From: an uncultured Burkholderiales bacterium | Lineage (GTDB): Bacteria; Pseudomonadota; Gammaproteobacteria; Burkholderiales; Burkholderiaceae | Length of the DNA: 13,289 nt | Assembly (NCBI GenBank): GCA_903845315.1 | Contig: CAIMWY010000305.1 | Coordinates: forward strand, 1 to 13,289 | Direction: 5' to 3' | Shown: one piece after another, positions 6,401 to 13,289 of the stretch | Numbering within the stretch: position 1 is the stretch's first letter | Layout: every line of letters begins with the position of its first letter | The notes under the pieces: generated by a model | The model's input: the letters and a program-made list of their open reading frames with translations, nothing else | Database searches by the model: none | What the model was told of the DNA's origin: nothing | Made by a program: the position numbers and the translations under genes

Positions 6401-6964
6401 ATGAGCAAAGCCTTCACCCGAGAAACCGACTCGGACGATGACGAGGGCGGCCTGCCCCCCTTGCCTGCAGGCGGCAAAAACTACATCACACCGCAAGGTT
6501 ATGCGGTCTTGCGCGCCGAGTTGTTTGACTTGATGGACAACGAGCGCCCGCGCATGGTCGAGATCGTGCACTGGGCCGCCAGCAATGGCGACCGTTCCGA
6601 AAACGGCGACTACCACTACGGCAAAAAACGTTTGCGTGAAATTGATCGTCGCATTCGTTTTTTGACAAAACGACTTGAGATTGCAGAAATCACCGACCCC
6701 AGCGTTCATCACGGCAGTGACCAAGTGTTTTTTGGTGCCACCGTAACTTATGTCGACGAAGCCGATGTCGAGCGCACCGTCACGATCTTGGGCATTGACG
6801 AGGCTGACAGCCTCAAAGGTCAGGTGAGCTGGATTTCGCCGATTGCACGCGCTTTGCTTAAAGCGCGTGAAGGTGATGCGGTCAAGTTGGTCACCCCAGT
6901 GGGTGTGCAAGAGGTGGAGGTGGTGTCTGTGCACTACCCCGCATTGACGAGCCCTGTCAGCTGA
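6401..6964 (+). CDS. greB: Transcription elongation factor GreB
   Basis: A 187-residue Gre factor that enters the RNA polymerase secondary channel and stimulates cleavage of backtracked transcripts. After an acidic, poorly structured N-terminal extension (about 1-25, DSDDDEGG) comes the coiled-coil domain starting NYITPQGYAVLRAEL (27-41). Its tip WAASNGDRSENGDY (58-71) keeps the acidic pair Asp64 and Glu67 that coordinates the catalytic magnesium. The GKKRLREIDRRIRFLTKRLE helix follows (74-93), and the GreB-type C-terminal FKBP-like domain includes VFFGATVTYVD and SPIARALLKAREGD. WAAS and KKRLREIDRR favour GreB over GreA. There is no clear Shine-Dalgarno before the ATG; a six-codon frame (MTKPVL) starting at 6384 ends in an ATGA overlap with this start. 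The gene converges on spoT with only 9 bp between stop codons. Confidence 0.95.
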   Translation: MSKAFTRETDSDDDEGGLPPLPAGGKNYITPQGYAVLRAELFDLMDNERPRMVEIVHWAASNGDRSENGDYHYGKKRLREIDRRIRFLTKRLEIAEITDPSVHHGSDQVFFGATVTYVDEADVERTVTILGIDEADSLKGQVSWISPIARALLKAREGDAVKLVTPVGVQEVEVVSVHYPALTSPVS

Positions 6965-6973
6965 GCTTGCGCC

Positions 6974-9241
6974 CTAGTCGCCTTCGCGCTCAGCGCCAGA
7001 CATGACCCGACGGGTTTGCAGCACCGAGGGCACGCGGCGTAAATTGCGCATCACCGCCTCAAGGTGATCGGTGTCTCGCACCGAGATGACAAAGCGCAAA
7101 TCGGTAGCCTCTTGCCCGTTGACCTCATCGGCCATGTTCACCAAGGTGATGTCTGCTTCGGCCGTGGCAATGGCTGCAGCCACTTTGGCCAATACGCCTT
7201 TGCCATTGCTGACGGTAACCACCACGGAGACTTCAAAATGGCGTTTAGGCTCTTCGGACCACTCCACGGCGATGAAACGCTCGCTGTCTTTGTACTTTAG
7301 GCGTTGACCCACGCCACATTGCTGCGCGTGCACCACCAAGCCTTCGCCATGACCCAGATAGCCCAAGATGACATCGCCGGGAATAGGGCGACAGCAGGGC
7401 GCGTATTGCACCGATGCGTTCTCGCTGCCATCGACCACCACGCCACCTTGCGATACGTTTTCATGTGCCGTAAAGCGCTCGCGGCTCATCAGCAAGGCAT
7501 CAGGTTTTTGGCCCATCTCTGACAGCAGCGAGGTCAGTCGCTTGGCCACAATGCTGGCTACGCGCTTGCCCAAGCCGATGTCCACCAGCAATTCTTCTTG
7601 CGTTTTGCTGCCGGTGAAGCGCAGCAGTTTGTCCCACAGCGCTTGGTGTTTGGTGTCGGCGGTCGGGAGTTGTTCAATGCCCTCAGCGCGCAAGGCTTGT
7701 GCCAGCAGTTTTTGTCCGAGCTCTTGCGACTCCACCTGCGCCATGGTCTTGAGGTGATGGCGAATCTTGGAACGTGCCCGTCCCGTGCGCACAAAGCCCA
7801 GCCATGCGGGGTTGGGGGCTGCCACCGTGGAAGTGATGACTTCGACCACATCGCCGTTGCGCAACTCGGTGCGCAACGGGACTTGCTCGCCGTTAACCTT
7901 GGCCGCCATGGTCCGGTCGCCCACATCGCTGTGCACCGCATAGGCAAAGTCCACCACGGTTGCGCCGCGTGGCATCGCCATGATGCGACTCTTGGGTGTG
8001 AACACATATACCGCATCGGGGAATAGATCGACTTTGACGTGGTCCCAAAACTCTGTGGCGTCACGCGTCTCGTCTTGAATGTCGAGCAAGGACTGCAACC
8101 ACTTGTTTCCCAGATTGCTGCTGTCTTGGTTGGGCGTTTTGGCCTTGTACAACCAATGGGCCGCCACACCTGACTCGGCCACCAAATGCATAGCTTCGGT
8201 GCGCATTTGAAATTCCACGTTCAAGCCTGAAGGGCCCACCAAGGTGGTGTGCAGCGATTGATAACCATTGAGCTTGGCAATGGCTATGTGGTCTTTGAAT
8301 TTTCCGGGTACTGGTTTGTAGAGTTGGTGCAGCACGCCCAAGGCGGTGTAGCAGTCTGTCACGGTCGGCAAGATCAGACGGAAACCATAGATGTCGGTGA
8401 CTTGAGCAAAACTCAGGTGCTTGCCGTCCATTTTTTTGTAGATCGAGTAGAGCGTTTTTTCTCTTCCTGAGATGCGCAAACTTAAGCCTGCTTTGGCAAA
8501 CGAAGCCTCGACTTCTTGTTGCACGCGCTTCATCAAATCGCGTCTGCGATGCCGTGCTTTTTGCACGGCTTTGCTCAGGACTTTGTGGCGCCAAGGGCGG
8601 AGGTGCTGAAAGGCCAGCTCCTGCAACTCGCGGTAGGTTTGGTTTAGCCCTAAGCGGTGCGCGATGGGCGCGTAAATTTCCAGTGTTTCGTTGGAGATGC
8701 GGTTCCACTTGGCGCGCGGCATGTCACCCATGGTGCGCATGTTGTGGCTGCGGTCGGCCAGCTTGATCAAAATCACCCGTACATCGCGCGCCATCGCCAG
8801 CAACATTTTGCGAAACGACTCGGCTTGGTTTTCTTCGCGGGTATCGAATTCGAGCTTGTCGAGCTTGGTCAGTCCATCGACCAATTCAGCCACTTGAATA
8901 CCAAAGTGTTCGACCAAGTCGGTTTTGGTGATGCCACAGTCTTCCATGGCGTCATGCAGCAAGGCCGCAGACAGGGCTTGTGCATCGAGTTTCCACTCGG
9001 CGCACTGGGCGGCCACAGCAATGGGGTGTGTGATGTAAGGCTCGCCGCTGTTGCGCATTTGGCCCAAATGGGCTTCGTCAGCGTAGCGGTAGGCCCGACG
9101 CACTTGGTCGAGCCCTTCTGGGTTGAGGTAGCTCAGTTTTTCGGTCAGCGCAGCAAAGCTCGCAGCCGCTGCGTTGGCGGCGGCTTTTTTGATGCTTGCG
9201 GGCTGCTGGGCTGCATCCGACATGGGTTTGACCGAACTCAT
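6974..9241 (-). CDS. spoT: Bifunctional (p)ppGpp synthetase/hydrolase SpoT
   Basis: A 755-residue long RelA/SpoT homologue that makes and degrades the alarmone (p)ppGpp. The N-terminal HD hydrolase is intact: YITHPIAVA (69-77), the HD pair at 96-97 in LLHDAMED, and KLADRSHNMRT (160-170). The synthetase domain shows SGREKTLYSIYKKM (258-271), DIYGFRLI (283-290), GYQSLHTT (326-333) and the catalytic EFQMRT region (343-348). KFKD at 314-317 matches the RxKD-type motif of bifunctional Rel/SpoT enzymes, as opposed to the ExDD of monofunctional RelA. The regulatory half has a TGS domain (about 405-468), a helical region, the conserved-cysteine domain (YAPCCRPIPGD, 613-623) and a C-terminal ACT domain (about 668-745). 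Both activities are therefore predicted. rpoZ lies just upstream, as in the Enterobacteria, but a terminator-like hairpin stands between them. Confidence 0.96.
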   Translation of the reverse strand: MSSVKPMSDAAQQPASIKKAAANAAAASFAALTEKLSYLNPEGLDQVRRAYRYADEAHLGQMRNSGEPYITHPIAVAAQCAEWKLDAQALSAALLHDAMEDCGITKTDLVEHFGIQVAELVDGLTKLDKLEFDTREENQAESFRKMLLAMARDVRVILIKLADRSHNMRTMGDMPRAKWNRISNETLEIYAPIAHRLGLNQTYRELQELAFQHLRPWRHKVLSKAVQKARHRRRDLMKRVQQEVEASFAKAGLSLRISGREKTLYSIYKKMDGKHLSFAQVTDIYGFRLILPTVTDCYTALGVLHQLYKPVPGKFKDHIAIAKLNGYQSLHTTLVGPSGLNVEFQMRTEAMHLVAESGVAAHWLYKAKTPNQDSSNLGNKWLQSLLDIQDETRDATEFWDHVKVDLFPDAVYVFTPKSRIMAMPRGATVVDFAYAVHSDVGDRTMAAKVNGEQVPLRTELRNGDVVEVITSTVAAPNPAWLGFVRTGRARSKIRHHLKTMAQVESQELGQKLLAQALRAEGIEQLPTADTKHQALWDKLLRFTGSKTQEELLVDIGLGKRVASIVAKRLTSLLSEMGQKPDALLMSRERFTAHENVSQGGVVVDGSENASVQYAPCCRPIPGDVILGYLGHGEGLVVHAQQCGVGQRLKYKDSERFIAVEWSEEPKRHFEVSVVVTVSNGKGVLAKVAAAIATAEADITLVNMADEVNGQEATDLRFVISVRDTDHLEAVMRNLRRVPSVLQTRRVMSGAEREGD

Positions 9242-9263
9242 AAGGCTGACTTTACCCGCAATG

Positions 9264-9291
9264 AAAAAAGCACCGCAGGTGCGGTGCTTTT
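9264..9291 (-). terminator. Intrinsic terminator-like hairpin between rpoZ and spoT
   Basis: Arms AAAAGCACCGC (9266-9276) and GCGGTGCTTTT (9281-9291) form a perfect 11-bp stem with a 4-nt loop. On the minus strand the stem runs into six consecutive T, the hallmark of an intrinsic terminator; on the plus strand only four T follow. It lies 22 bp after the rpoZ stop and leaves only 22 bp before the spoT ATG, so it would end the yicC-gmk-rpoZ transcript or attenuate entry into spoT. Confidence 0.85.
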
Positions 9292-9313
9292 GAGTAGGGT
9301 ATGAAACCTTGGA

Positions 9314-9517
9314 TTAGCCTGGAACTTTTTTCAACATTTCAATGCCAATTTGGCCGGCTGCAATTTCGCGCAAGGCGGTCACGCAAGGCTTGTTCTTGCT
9401 TTGGACTTTGGCGGTGTGGCCCTGACTGAGCATGCGGGCGCGATAAGTAGCGCACAGCACTAACTGAAATCGGTTAGGAATTTTTTCTAGACAGTCTTCG
9501 ACGGTGATACGTGCCAT
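9314..9517 (-). CDS. rpoZ: RNA polymerase omega subunit
   Basis: A 67-residue protein starting [20 protein letters not shown], the conserved omega N-terminus that wraps the C-terminal tail of the beta-prime subunit, followed by ATYRARML and the [16 protein letters not shown] helix. Omega helps assemble RNA polymerase and, in proteobacteria, forms part of a ppGpp-binding site. It is shorter than the 91-residue E. coli protein but has the size I expect in Burkholderiales. The ATG has a GGAG Shine-Dalgarno 6 bp upstream. The gmk stop lies 20 bp before the start, and a terminator-like hairpin follows, so it is the probable last gene of the yicC-gmk-rpoZ transcript. Confidence 0.96.
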   Translation of the reverse strand: MARITVEDCLEKIPNRFQLVLCATYRARMLSQGHTAKVQSKNKPCVTALREIAAGQIGIEMLKKVPG

Positions 9518-9537
9518 GGGGTGCTCCAGAATTGAGT

Positions 9538-10164
9538 TCAGATGAGGTTCAAGGCTTGAAAGATGTCAGCCCGGGCCCGGCGCTGAGCCAGGTATTTGAG
9601 ACGCTGTGCATGCACGATGGCTTTGAGGTCAAAGAGCGCACGCTCAAACAATTCGTTGATTATAACGTAGTCAAATTCTTTCACGTAGACCATCTCATCG
9701 GCTGCATTTTGCAAGCGCAGTTCGATCACCTCTGGCGCATCTTCTGCGCGGTTGTGCAGCCTTGACTTCAACTCTTCCCAGCTTGGCGGCAAGATAAAAA
9801 TCAGCACTGCATTGGCAAAGATTTTTTTGATTTGAATCGCGCCTTGAAAGTCAATTTCGAGCACCACATCCGCACCTTGGGTAATGCGGTCTTCAATGGC
9901 TTTGCGCGATGTGCCGTAGCGTTGGCCATGCACATGGGCCCACTCTAAAAAAGAGTCAGAGGCGACCATTTGGTCAAACTCAGGTGCCGAGACAAAGAAG
10001 TACTCACGCCCATGTTTTTCTTGCCCACGTGGCGCACGCGTGGTGTGCGAGACGGAAGGCCGCACTTGCGCGTCAAGCTCCATCAAGGCTTTGACCAAAC
10101 TCGATTTGCCAGCCCCACTGGGCGCGGCCACGACAAAAAGGTTGCCAGGAAAGTTGTCCATCAT
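9538..10164 (-). CDS. gmk: Guanylate kinase
   Basis: A 208-residue enzyme that phosphorylates GMP to GDP using ATP, in the cytoplasm. The Walker A loop is APSGAGKSS (14-22). The GMP-binding region shows SHTTRAPR (39-46) and HGREYFF (51-57), and [17 protein letters not shown] near the end matches the family. The length is usual. The first of two consecutive ATG codons overlaps the yicC stop (ATGA), so gmk is probably translated by coupling; no good Shine-Dalgarno is seen. Starting at the second ATG would shorten the protein by one residue. Linkage to rpoZ and spoT is conserved across many proteobacteria. Confidence 0.96.
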   Translation of the reverse strand: MMDNFPGNLFVVAAPSGAGKSSLVKALMELDAQVRPSVSHTTRAPRGQEKHGREYFFVSAPEFDQMVASDSFLEWAHVHGQRYGTSRKAIEDRITQGADVVLEIDFQGAIQIKKIFANAVLIFILPPSWEELKSRLHNRAEDAPEVIELRLQNAADEMVYVKEFDYVIINELFERALFDLKAIVHAQRLKYLAQRRARADIFQALNLI

Positions 10165-11081
10165 TCGAGGTTTTGTACTTGTTCACGCAGTTGTTCGATC
10201 AACACCTTCATATCCACCGAGATGCGGGTCATCTCCATGGTGGCTGATTTAGAGCCCAGCGTGTTGGCTTCGCGGTGCAGTTCTTGAATCAAAAAGTCCA
10301 GGCGTTTGCCCACGCCCTCTGCTTTGCCGCCTTGGGCCAGCAATGCATCCATCTCGTCAAAGTGCGACACCAAGCGCGTCAGCTCTTCAGCCACGTCAAT
10401 GCGAATGGCAAAGGCGGTGGCCTCGGTCAGGGCACGGTCTTGGGCCGCCTCGGGCAAGGCGGCGCCATCGGCCAGCGCCATGGCTTCGCGCCAGCGTTCT
10501 AAAAACCGTAGGCGTTGTTGTTCGACCAACTGCGGCACCAGCGGCGCAGCAAGATCTGCCAACACGCGCAACTGGCTCAAGCGCTCACGCAGGGTTTGGC
10601 TCAGACGGGCACCCTCGCGTTCACGCGCATCGCTGAGCTGCTTGAGCGTGGTTTGGGCCAGCTTGAGCAGGGTCGGGCCAATGTCGGCTGGCACTTTGTC
10701 GACAGAACTGCTCAAACGCAGCACATCGGCCACCGACAAGGCGCCGGCCTTGGGTAGCCATGCCTGAACGGTGTCTTGCAGTGCCGACAAGCGCTGCAGC
10801 AATTGCGGGGTGGGTGCGCCCACGCTGTGGTCGGCACTTGACTCGATATGGGCGCGGACCTCCACCTTGCCGCGTTTGAGGTGCTTCATCAGCAGCTCAC
10901 GCAGCGCGGCCTCATGAGGGCGTAACTCCTCAGGCACTTTGAAGCTCAGGTCGAGAAAGCGGCTGTTGACCGAGCGGATCTCCAGTCCCAAACGCAGGGC
11001 AGGGCTGGCTGTGGTGTCGGCGGTGTCGGGGTGCAGCTCGGCTTGCGCGCTGGCATAACCCGTCATGCTGTAAATGGGCAT
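10161..11081 (-). CDS. yicC: YicC/YloC-family endoribonuclease
   Basis: A 306-residue protein. The N-terminal domain begins [15 protein letters not shown], includes [23 protein letters not shown] and a KRGKVEVR segment, and the conserved C-terminal DUF1732 end carries [16 protein letters not shown] (258-273) and NTLGSKS (273-279). E. coli YicC is known as an endoribonuclease affecting the small RNA RyhB; the role here is inferred from the family. It is the first gene of the yicC-gmk-rpoZ operon, overlaps gmk by 4 bp, and diverges from rph, a neighbour relationship also seen in E. coli. The ATG at 11081 agrees with the family start, though no strong Shine-Dalgarno precedes it. Confidence 0.93.
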   Translation of the reverse strand: MPIYSMTGYASAQAELHPDTADTTASPALRLGLEIRSVNSRFLDLSFKVPEELRPHEAALRELLMKHLKRGKVEVRAHIESSADHSVGAPTPQLLQRLSALQDTVQAWLPKAGALSVADVLRLSSSVDKVPADIGPTLLKLAQTTLKQLSDAREREGARLSQTLRERLSQLRVLADLAAPLVPQLVEQQRLRFLERWREAMALADGAALPEAAQDRALTEATAFAIRIDVAEELTRLVSHFDEMDALLAQGGKAEGVGKRLDFLIQELHREANTLGSKSATMEMTRISVDMKVLIEQLREQVQNLE

Positions 11082-11108
11082 GGTCTGAGGTGTGGAGGCA
11101 AAGAGTGA

Positions 11109-11114
11109 TTATCT
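11109..11114 (-). promoter_or_regulatory. Possible -10 element for the yicC operon
   Basis: GATAAT on the minus strand lies 27 bp upstream of the yicC ATG in the 114-bp gap shared with rph. It fits a sigma-70 -10 box, but the sequence 16-18 bp further upstream gives no good -35 match. No comparable element is clear for rph on the other strand. Confidence 0.3.
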
Positions 11115-11195
11115 CAGCTGCCCGGCCTCGGTCTGACGGCCCCCCAGATTGCCCGACAATTGTGGTTTTTCTGAACCATTTCGATTGCTTTACCC

Positions 11196-11930
11196 ATGAC
11201 TTCTTCATTGCCAGCCTCACGCCACACCCGCGCTGCCGACCAGTTGCGCCCCGTGCGCATCACGCGCCACTACACCATGCACGCCGAGGGCTCGGTCTTG
11301 ATAGAGTTTGGCCACACCAAGGTGCTGTGCACTGCATCTGTGGAAGAAAAAGTACCCGGCCACAAAAAAGGCAGCGGCGAAGGGTGGGTCACGGCCGAGT
11401 ACGGCATGTTGCCCCGCGCCACCCACACCCGCAGCGACCGCGAAGCCGCACGCGGCAAGCAGTCGGGCCGCACCCAGGAAATTCAGCGCCTTATTGGCCG
11501 CTCGATGCGTGCGGTGTTTGACCTTAAAAAGCTGGGCGAGCGCACGATTCACCTCGATTGCGATGTGTTGCAAGCCGACGGCGGTACACGCACAGCCAGC
11601 ATCACCGGGGCTTTTGTGGCGGCTCAAGACGCGGTCAACAGCTTGATTGCCTCGGGCAAACTCTCAGAGAGCCCCATCACCCAAGGCGTAGCCGCCATTT
11701 CAGTGGGCATGCTGGGCGACTTGCCCTTGCTGGATTTGGAATACACCGAAGACTCCAGCTGCGACACCGACATGAACGTGGTGATGACCAGTGCGGGTCA
11801 TTACGTCGAAGTGCAGGGCACCGCCGAAGGCCTGCCCTTCACCCGTGACCAAATGAATGCTTTGTTGGCCTTGGCCGAAAAAGGCATTGGCGAGTTGATC
11901 GCGATGCAACAAGAAGCTCTGAAAGCCTGA
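11196..11930 (+). CDS. rph: Ribonuclease PH
   Basis: A 244-residue phosphorolytic 3'-to-5' exoribonuclease that trims tRNA precursors to their mature 3' ends. Family landmarks are [20 protein letters not shown] (18-37), [20 protein letters not shown] (53-72), the arginine-rich [19 protein letters not shown] (78-96), which holds phosphate- and tRNA-contacting residues, [17 protein letters not shown] (120-136) and the acidic catalytic region [12 protein letters not shown] (185-196). The length is normal and there is no sign of the C-terminal frameshift known from E. coli K-12. The ATG at 11196 gives the usual start a few residues before RPVRI; no clear Shine-Dalgarno is visible. It leads the rph-rdgB-hemW operon and diverges from yicC. 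Confidence 0.96.
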   Translation: MTSSLPASRHTRAADQLRPVRITRHYTMHAEGSVLIEFGHTKVLCTASVEEKVPGHKKGSGEGWVTAEYGMLPRATHTRSDREAARGKQSGRTQEIQRLIGRSMRAVFDLKKLGERTIHLDCDVLQADGGTRTASITGAFVAAQDAVNSLIASGKLSESPITQGVAAISVGMLGDLPLLDLEYTEDSSCDTDMNVVMTSAGHYVEVQGTAEGLPFTRDQMNALLALAEKGIGELIAMQQEALKA

Positions 11931-11934
11931 ACGC

Positions 11935-12549
11935 ATGAATTCGCCGATGAAGCAAATCGTTCTGGCATCCAACAACCAAGGCAAGCTCGCCGAATTGCAA
12001 GCGATGTTCACTCCCTTGGGGGTTGCGCTGGTGCGGCAAGCCGATCTCGGCGTGGGCGAAGCCGAAGAACCCTTTCACACCTTTGTGGAGAACGCGCTGG
12101 CCAAAGCCCGCCATGCGTCGCGCGAGAGCGGCTTGCCTGCGCTGGCCGATGATGCGGGCTTGTGTGTCAACGCCTTTGGTGGCTTGCCGGGGGTGCAAAC
12201 CGCGTACTACGCCACCCAGTTTGGCTATGACAAGGGCGACGACAACAATGTGCGTGCCTTGCTCGAGCAAATGGCGCAAGTCGACAACCGCCGTGCCGCC
12301 TTGGTCAGCACCTTGGTGGCGGTGCGCCACCCGGACGATCCGGAGCCATTGATTGCCGTTGGGCGTGCCGTGGGTGAGATCACGCGTGCCCCCGTGGGCA
12401 GCAATGGCTTTGGGTTCGACCCCGTCATGTTCATCCCCCGCTTTGGCAAAACCTTTGCCGAACTGCCCGTCGAGGTGAAAAACGCCAACAGCCACCGTGG
12501 GCAAGCCGCGCAGCAGATGTTGGCCTTGATGCGTGAGCGCTGGTTTTAA
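11935..12549 (+). CDS. rdgB: Non-canonical purine NTP pyrophosphatase (ITPase/XTPase)
   Basis: A 204-residue Ham1/RdgB enzyme that hydrolyses dITP, ITP and XTP to monophosphates and keeps deaminated purines out of nucleic acids. Motifs are IVLASNNQGKLAE (8-20), GEAEEPFHTFVENALAKARH (41-60), LADDAGLCV (70-78) with the catalytic Asp pair region, SNGFGFDPVMFIP (156-168) and NSHRGQA (185-191). The gene starts 4 bp after the rph stop. Either the ATG at 11935 or the one at 11947 (MKQIVLAS) could be used; the second matches relatives more closely at the N-terminus, and neither has a clear Shine-Dalgarno, so coupling with rph is likely. Confidence 0.95.
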   Translation: MNSPMKQIVLASNNQGKLAELQAMFTPLGVALVRQADLGVGEAEEPFHTFVENALAKARHASRESGLPALADDAGLCVNAFGGLPGVQTAYYATQFGYDKGDDNNVRALLEQMAQVDNRRAALVSTLVAVRHPDDPEPLIAVGRAVGEITRAPVGSNGFGFDPVMFIPRFGKTFAELPVEVKNANSHRGQAAQQMLALMRERWF

Positions 12550-12555
12550 GCCCGC

Positions 12556-13289
12556 ATGAACACAGACATTCAGCACCTCATGCGTCCTGGCACGCTGTCC
12601 TTGAGCAGCTTGCCGCCTCTGTCGGTGTATGTGCACCTGCCCTGGTGTTTGAAGAAGTGCCCTTACTGCGACTTCAATTCGCACGAATGGTCTAAAGAGG
12701 GCGCAGACAGCTTGCCCGAGCAACGCTACCTCGATGCCTTGTGTGCCGACATTGAAAGCGCTTTGCCGCTGATTTGGGGCCGCAGTGTGCACAGCATCTT
12801 CATTGGCGGGGGCACCCCCAGTTTGTTTTCGCCTGCCGCCATCGAGCGCTTGCTCAGCGACCTGCGTGCGCGGCTGCGCTTGGAGGCCGATTGCGAAATC
12901 ACCTTAGAAGCCAACCCCGGCACCTTTGAGAAAGACCGCTTTCGGGCTTTTCGTGCGGCTGGCGTGACGCGACTGTCGGTGGGCGTGCAAAGCTTCAACG
13001 ATGCGCATCTGCAAGCCTTGGGGCGTGTGCACAACCGTGCGCAGGCCGTTGCGGCATTGGAGGAAGCCGCCAGTGCTTTTGACACCTTCAACCTCGACCT
13101 GATGTATGCCTTGCCCGGACAAACCTTGGCGCAGTTGGACCTTGACTTGGACATGGCTCTTTCGCTAGCGCCCCCGCATCTGTCGGTCTACCACCTGACC
13201 ATTGAGCCCAACACGGTGTTTGCCAAGTTCCCGCCCCAAGTGCCCGAGGACGATGACGCTTATGCCATGCTCGACCGCATCACCGAGCG
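12556..13289 (+). CDS. hemW: Heme chaperone HemW (radical SAM), N-terminal part (runs off right edge)
   Basis: The first 244 codons of a radical SAM protein, open to the window end. After SVYVHLPWC the [4Fe-4S]/SAM-binding cysteines are Cys31, 35 and 38 (CLKKCPYC), followed by DFNSH, a typical HemW context. FIGGGTPSLF (82-91) is the SAM-contacting glycine motif; EANPGTFEKDRF, RLSVGVQSFN and FNLDLMYALPGQT follow in the expected order. HemW was long annotated as oxygen-independent coproporphyrinogen oxidase but is a heme-binding protein that delivers heme to membrane enzymes; the CxxxCxxC followed directly by DF fits HemW as well as HemN relatives, and the rdgB neighbourhood favours HemW. It starts 6 bp after rdgB, as third gene of the operon. 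The C-terminal domain is outside the window. Confidence 0.93.
   Translation, partial: MNTDIQHLMRPGTLSLSSLPPLSVYVHLPWCLKKCPYCDFNSHEWSKEGADSLPEQRYLDALCADIESALPLIWGRSVHSIFIGGGTPSLFSPAAIERLLSDLRARLRLEADCEITLEANPGTFEKDRFRAFRAAGVTRLSVGVQSFNDAHLQALGRVHNRAQAVAALEEAASAFDTFNLDLMYALPGQTLAQLDLDLDMALSLAPPHLSVYHLTIEPNTVFAKFPPQVPEDDDAYAMLDRITE

Noticed and set aside
5870..6934. 354-codon minus-strand open frame
   Set aside because: It is antisense to the ModA-like gene and greB, both of which have clear family motifs; long antisense frames are common at this base composition.
11839..12792. 317-codon minus-strand open frame
   Set aside because: Antisense to rdgB and hemW with no recognisable domain; a composition artefact.
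1..13289. CRISPR, tRNA, rRNA, insertion sequence or defence system
   Set aside because: No spaced direct-repeat array, cloverleaf, transposase, terminal inverted repeats or known defence protein motifs were seen on either strand.

Overview
The window looks like chromosomal DNA of a betaproteobacterium of the order Burkholderiales, most likely Comamonadaceae (Limnohabitans/Rhodoferax/Curvibacter-like). Evidence: the yicC-gmk-rpoZ-spoT block diverging from rph-rdgB-hemW, a 67-residue omega subunit, a GreB with an acidic N-terminal extension, a Bug/TctC-type solute receptor, and a DUF2844-DUF3443 gene pair. This is inferred from protein families only; no rRNA or other phylogenetic marker is present.

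Region 1 (1-1980) is visibly more AT-rich than the rest. On the minus strand it holds an orphan ParA/MinD-like ATPase (859-1560), then an abutting pair: a small exported DUF2844 protein (298-753) and the start of a DUF3443 lipoprotein with a DTGS motif (1-297, cut by the window edge). A perfect 9-bp inverted repeat covers the DUF2844 start codon and possible Shine-Dalgarno. A 420-bp gap (1561-1980) separates the ATPase from region 2 and holds short inverted repeats but no gene I can support.

Region 2 (1981-6373, plus strand) looks like an operon: a Bug/TctC periplasmic solute-binding protein, a two-cluster [2Fe-2S] subunit, a molybdopterin-binding hydroxylase subunit of the isoquinoline 1-oxidoreductase/nicotinate dehydrogenase type, and a ModA-like binding protein with no signal peptide. 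It probably captures a small organic (possibly N-heteroaromatic or acid) compound and hydroxylates it in the cytoplasm. The substrate and electron acceptor cannot be read from the window: there is no FAD subunit, no cytochrome domain and no linked regulator.

Region 3 (6374-13289) is housekeeping. greB (plus) converges on spoT (minus). Upstream on the minus strand lie yicC, gmk and rpoZ as a tight operon, with a strong intrinsic-terminator-like hairpin between rpoZ and spoT. Divergent from yicC, rph, rdgB and hemW (cut by the right edge) form a tightly spaced plus-strand operon. Themes are RNA processing (YicC, RNase PH), nucleotide quality and supply (RdgB, Gmk), transcription (omega, GreB), the stringent response (SpoT) and heme delivery (HemW).

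I see no CRISPR array, tRNA, rRNA, insertion sequence, prophage or recognisable defence system. The items most worth a second look are the unusual molybdenum-hydroxylase gene set with its signal-less ModA-like protein, the orphan ParA-like ATPase, the start-codon palindrome of the DUF2844 gene, and the terminator directly in front of spoT.
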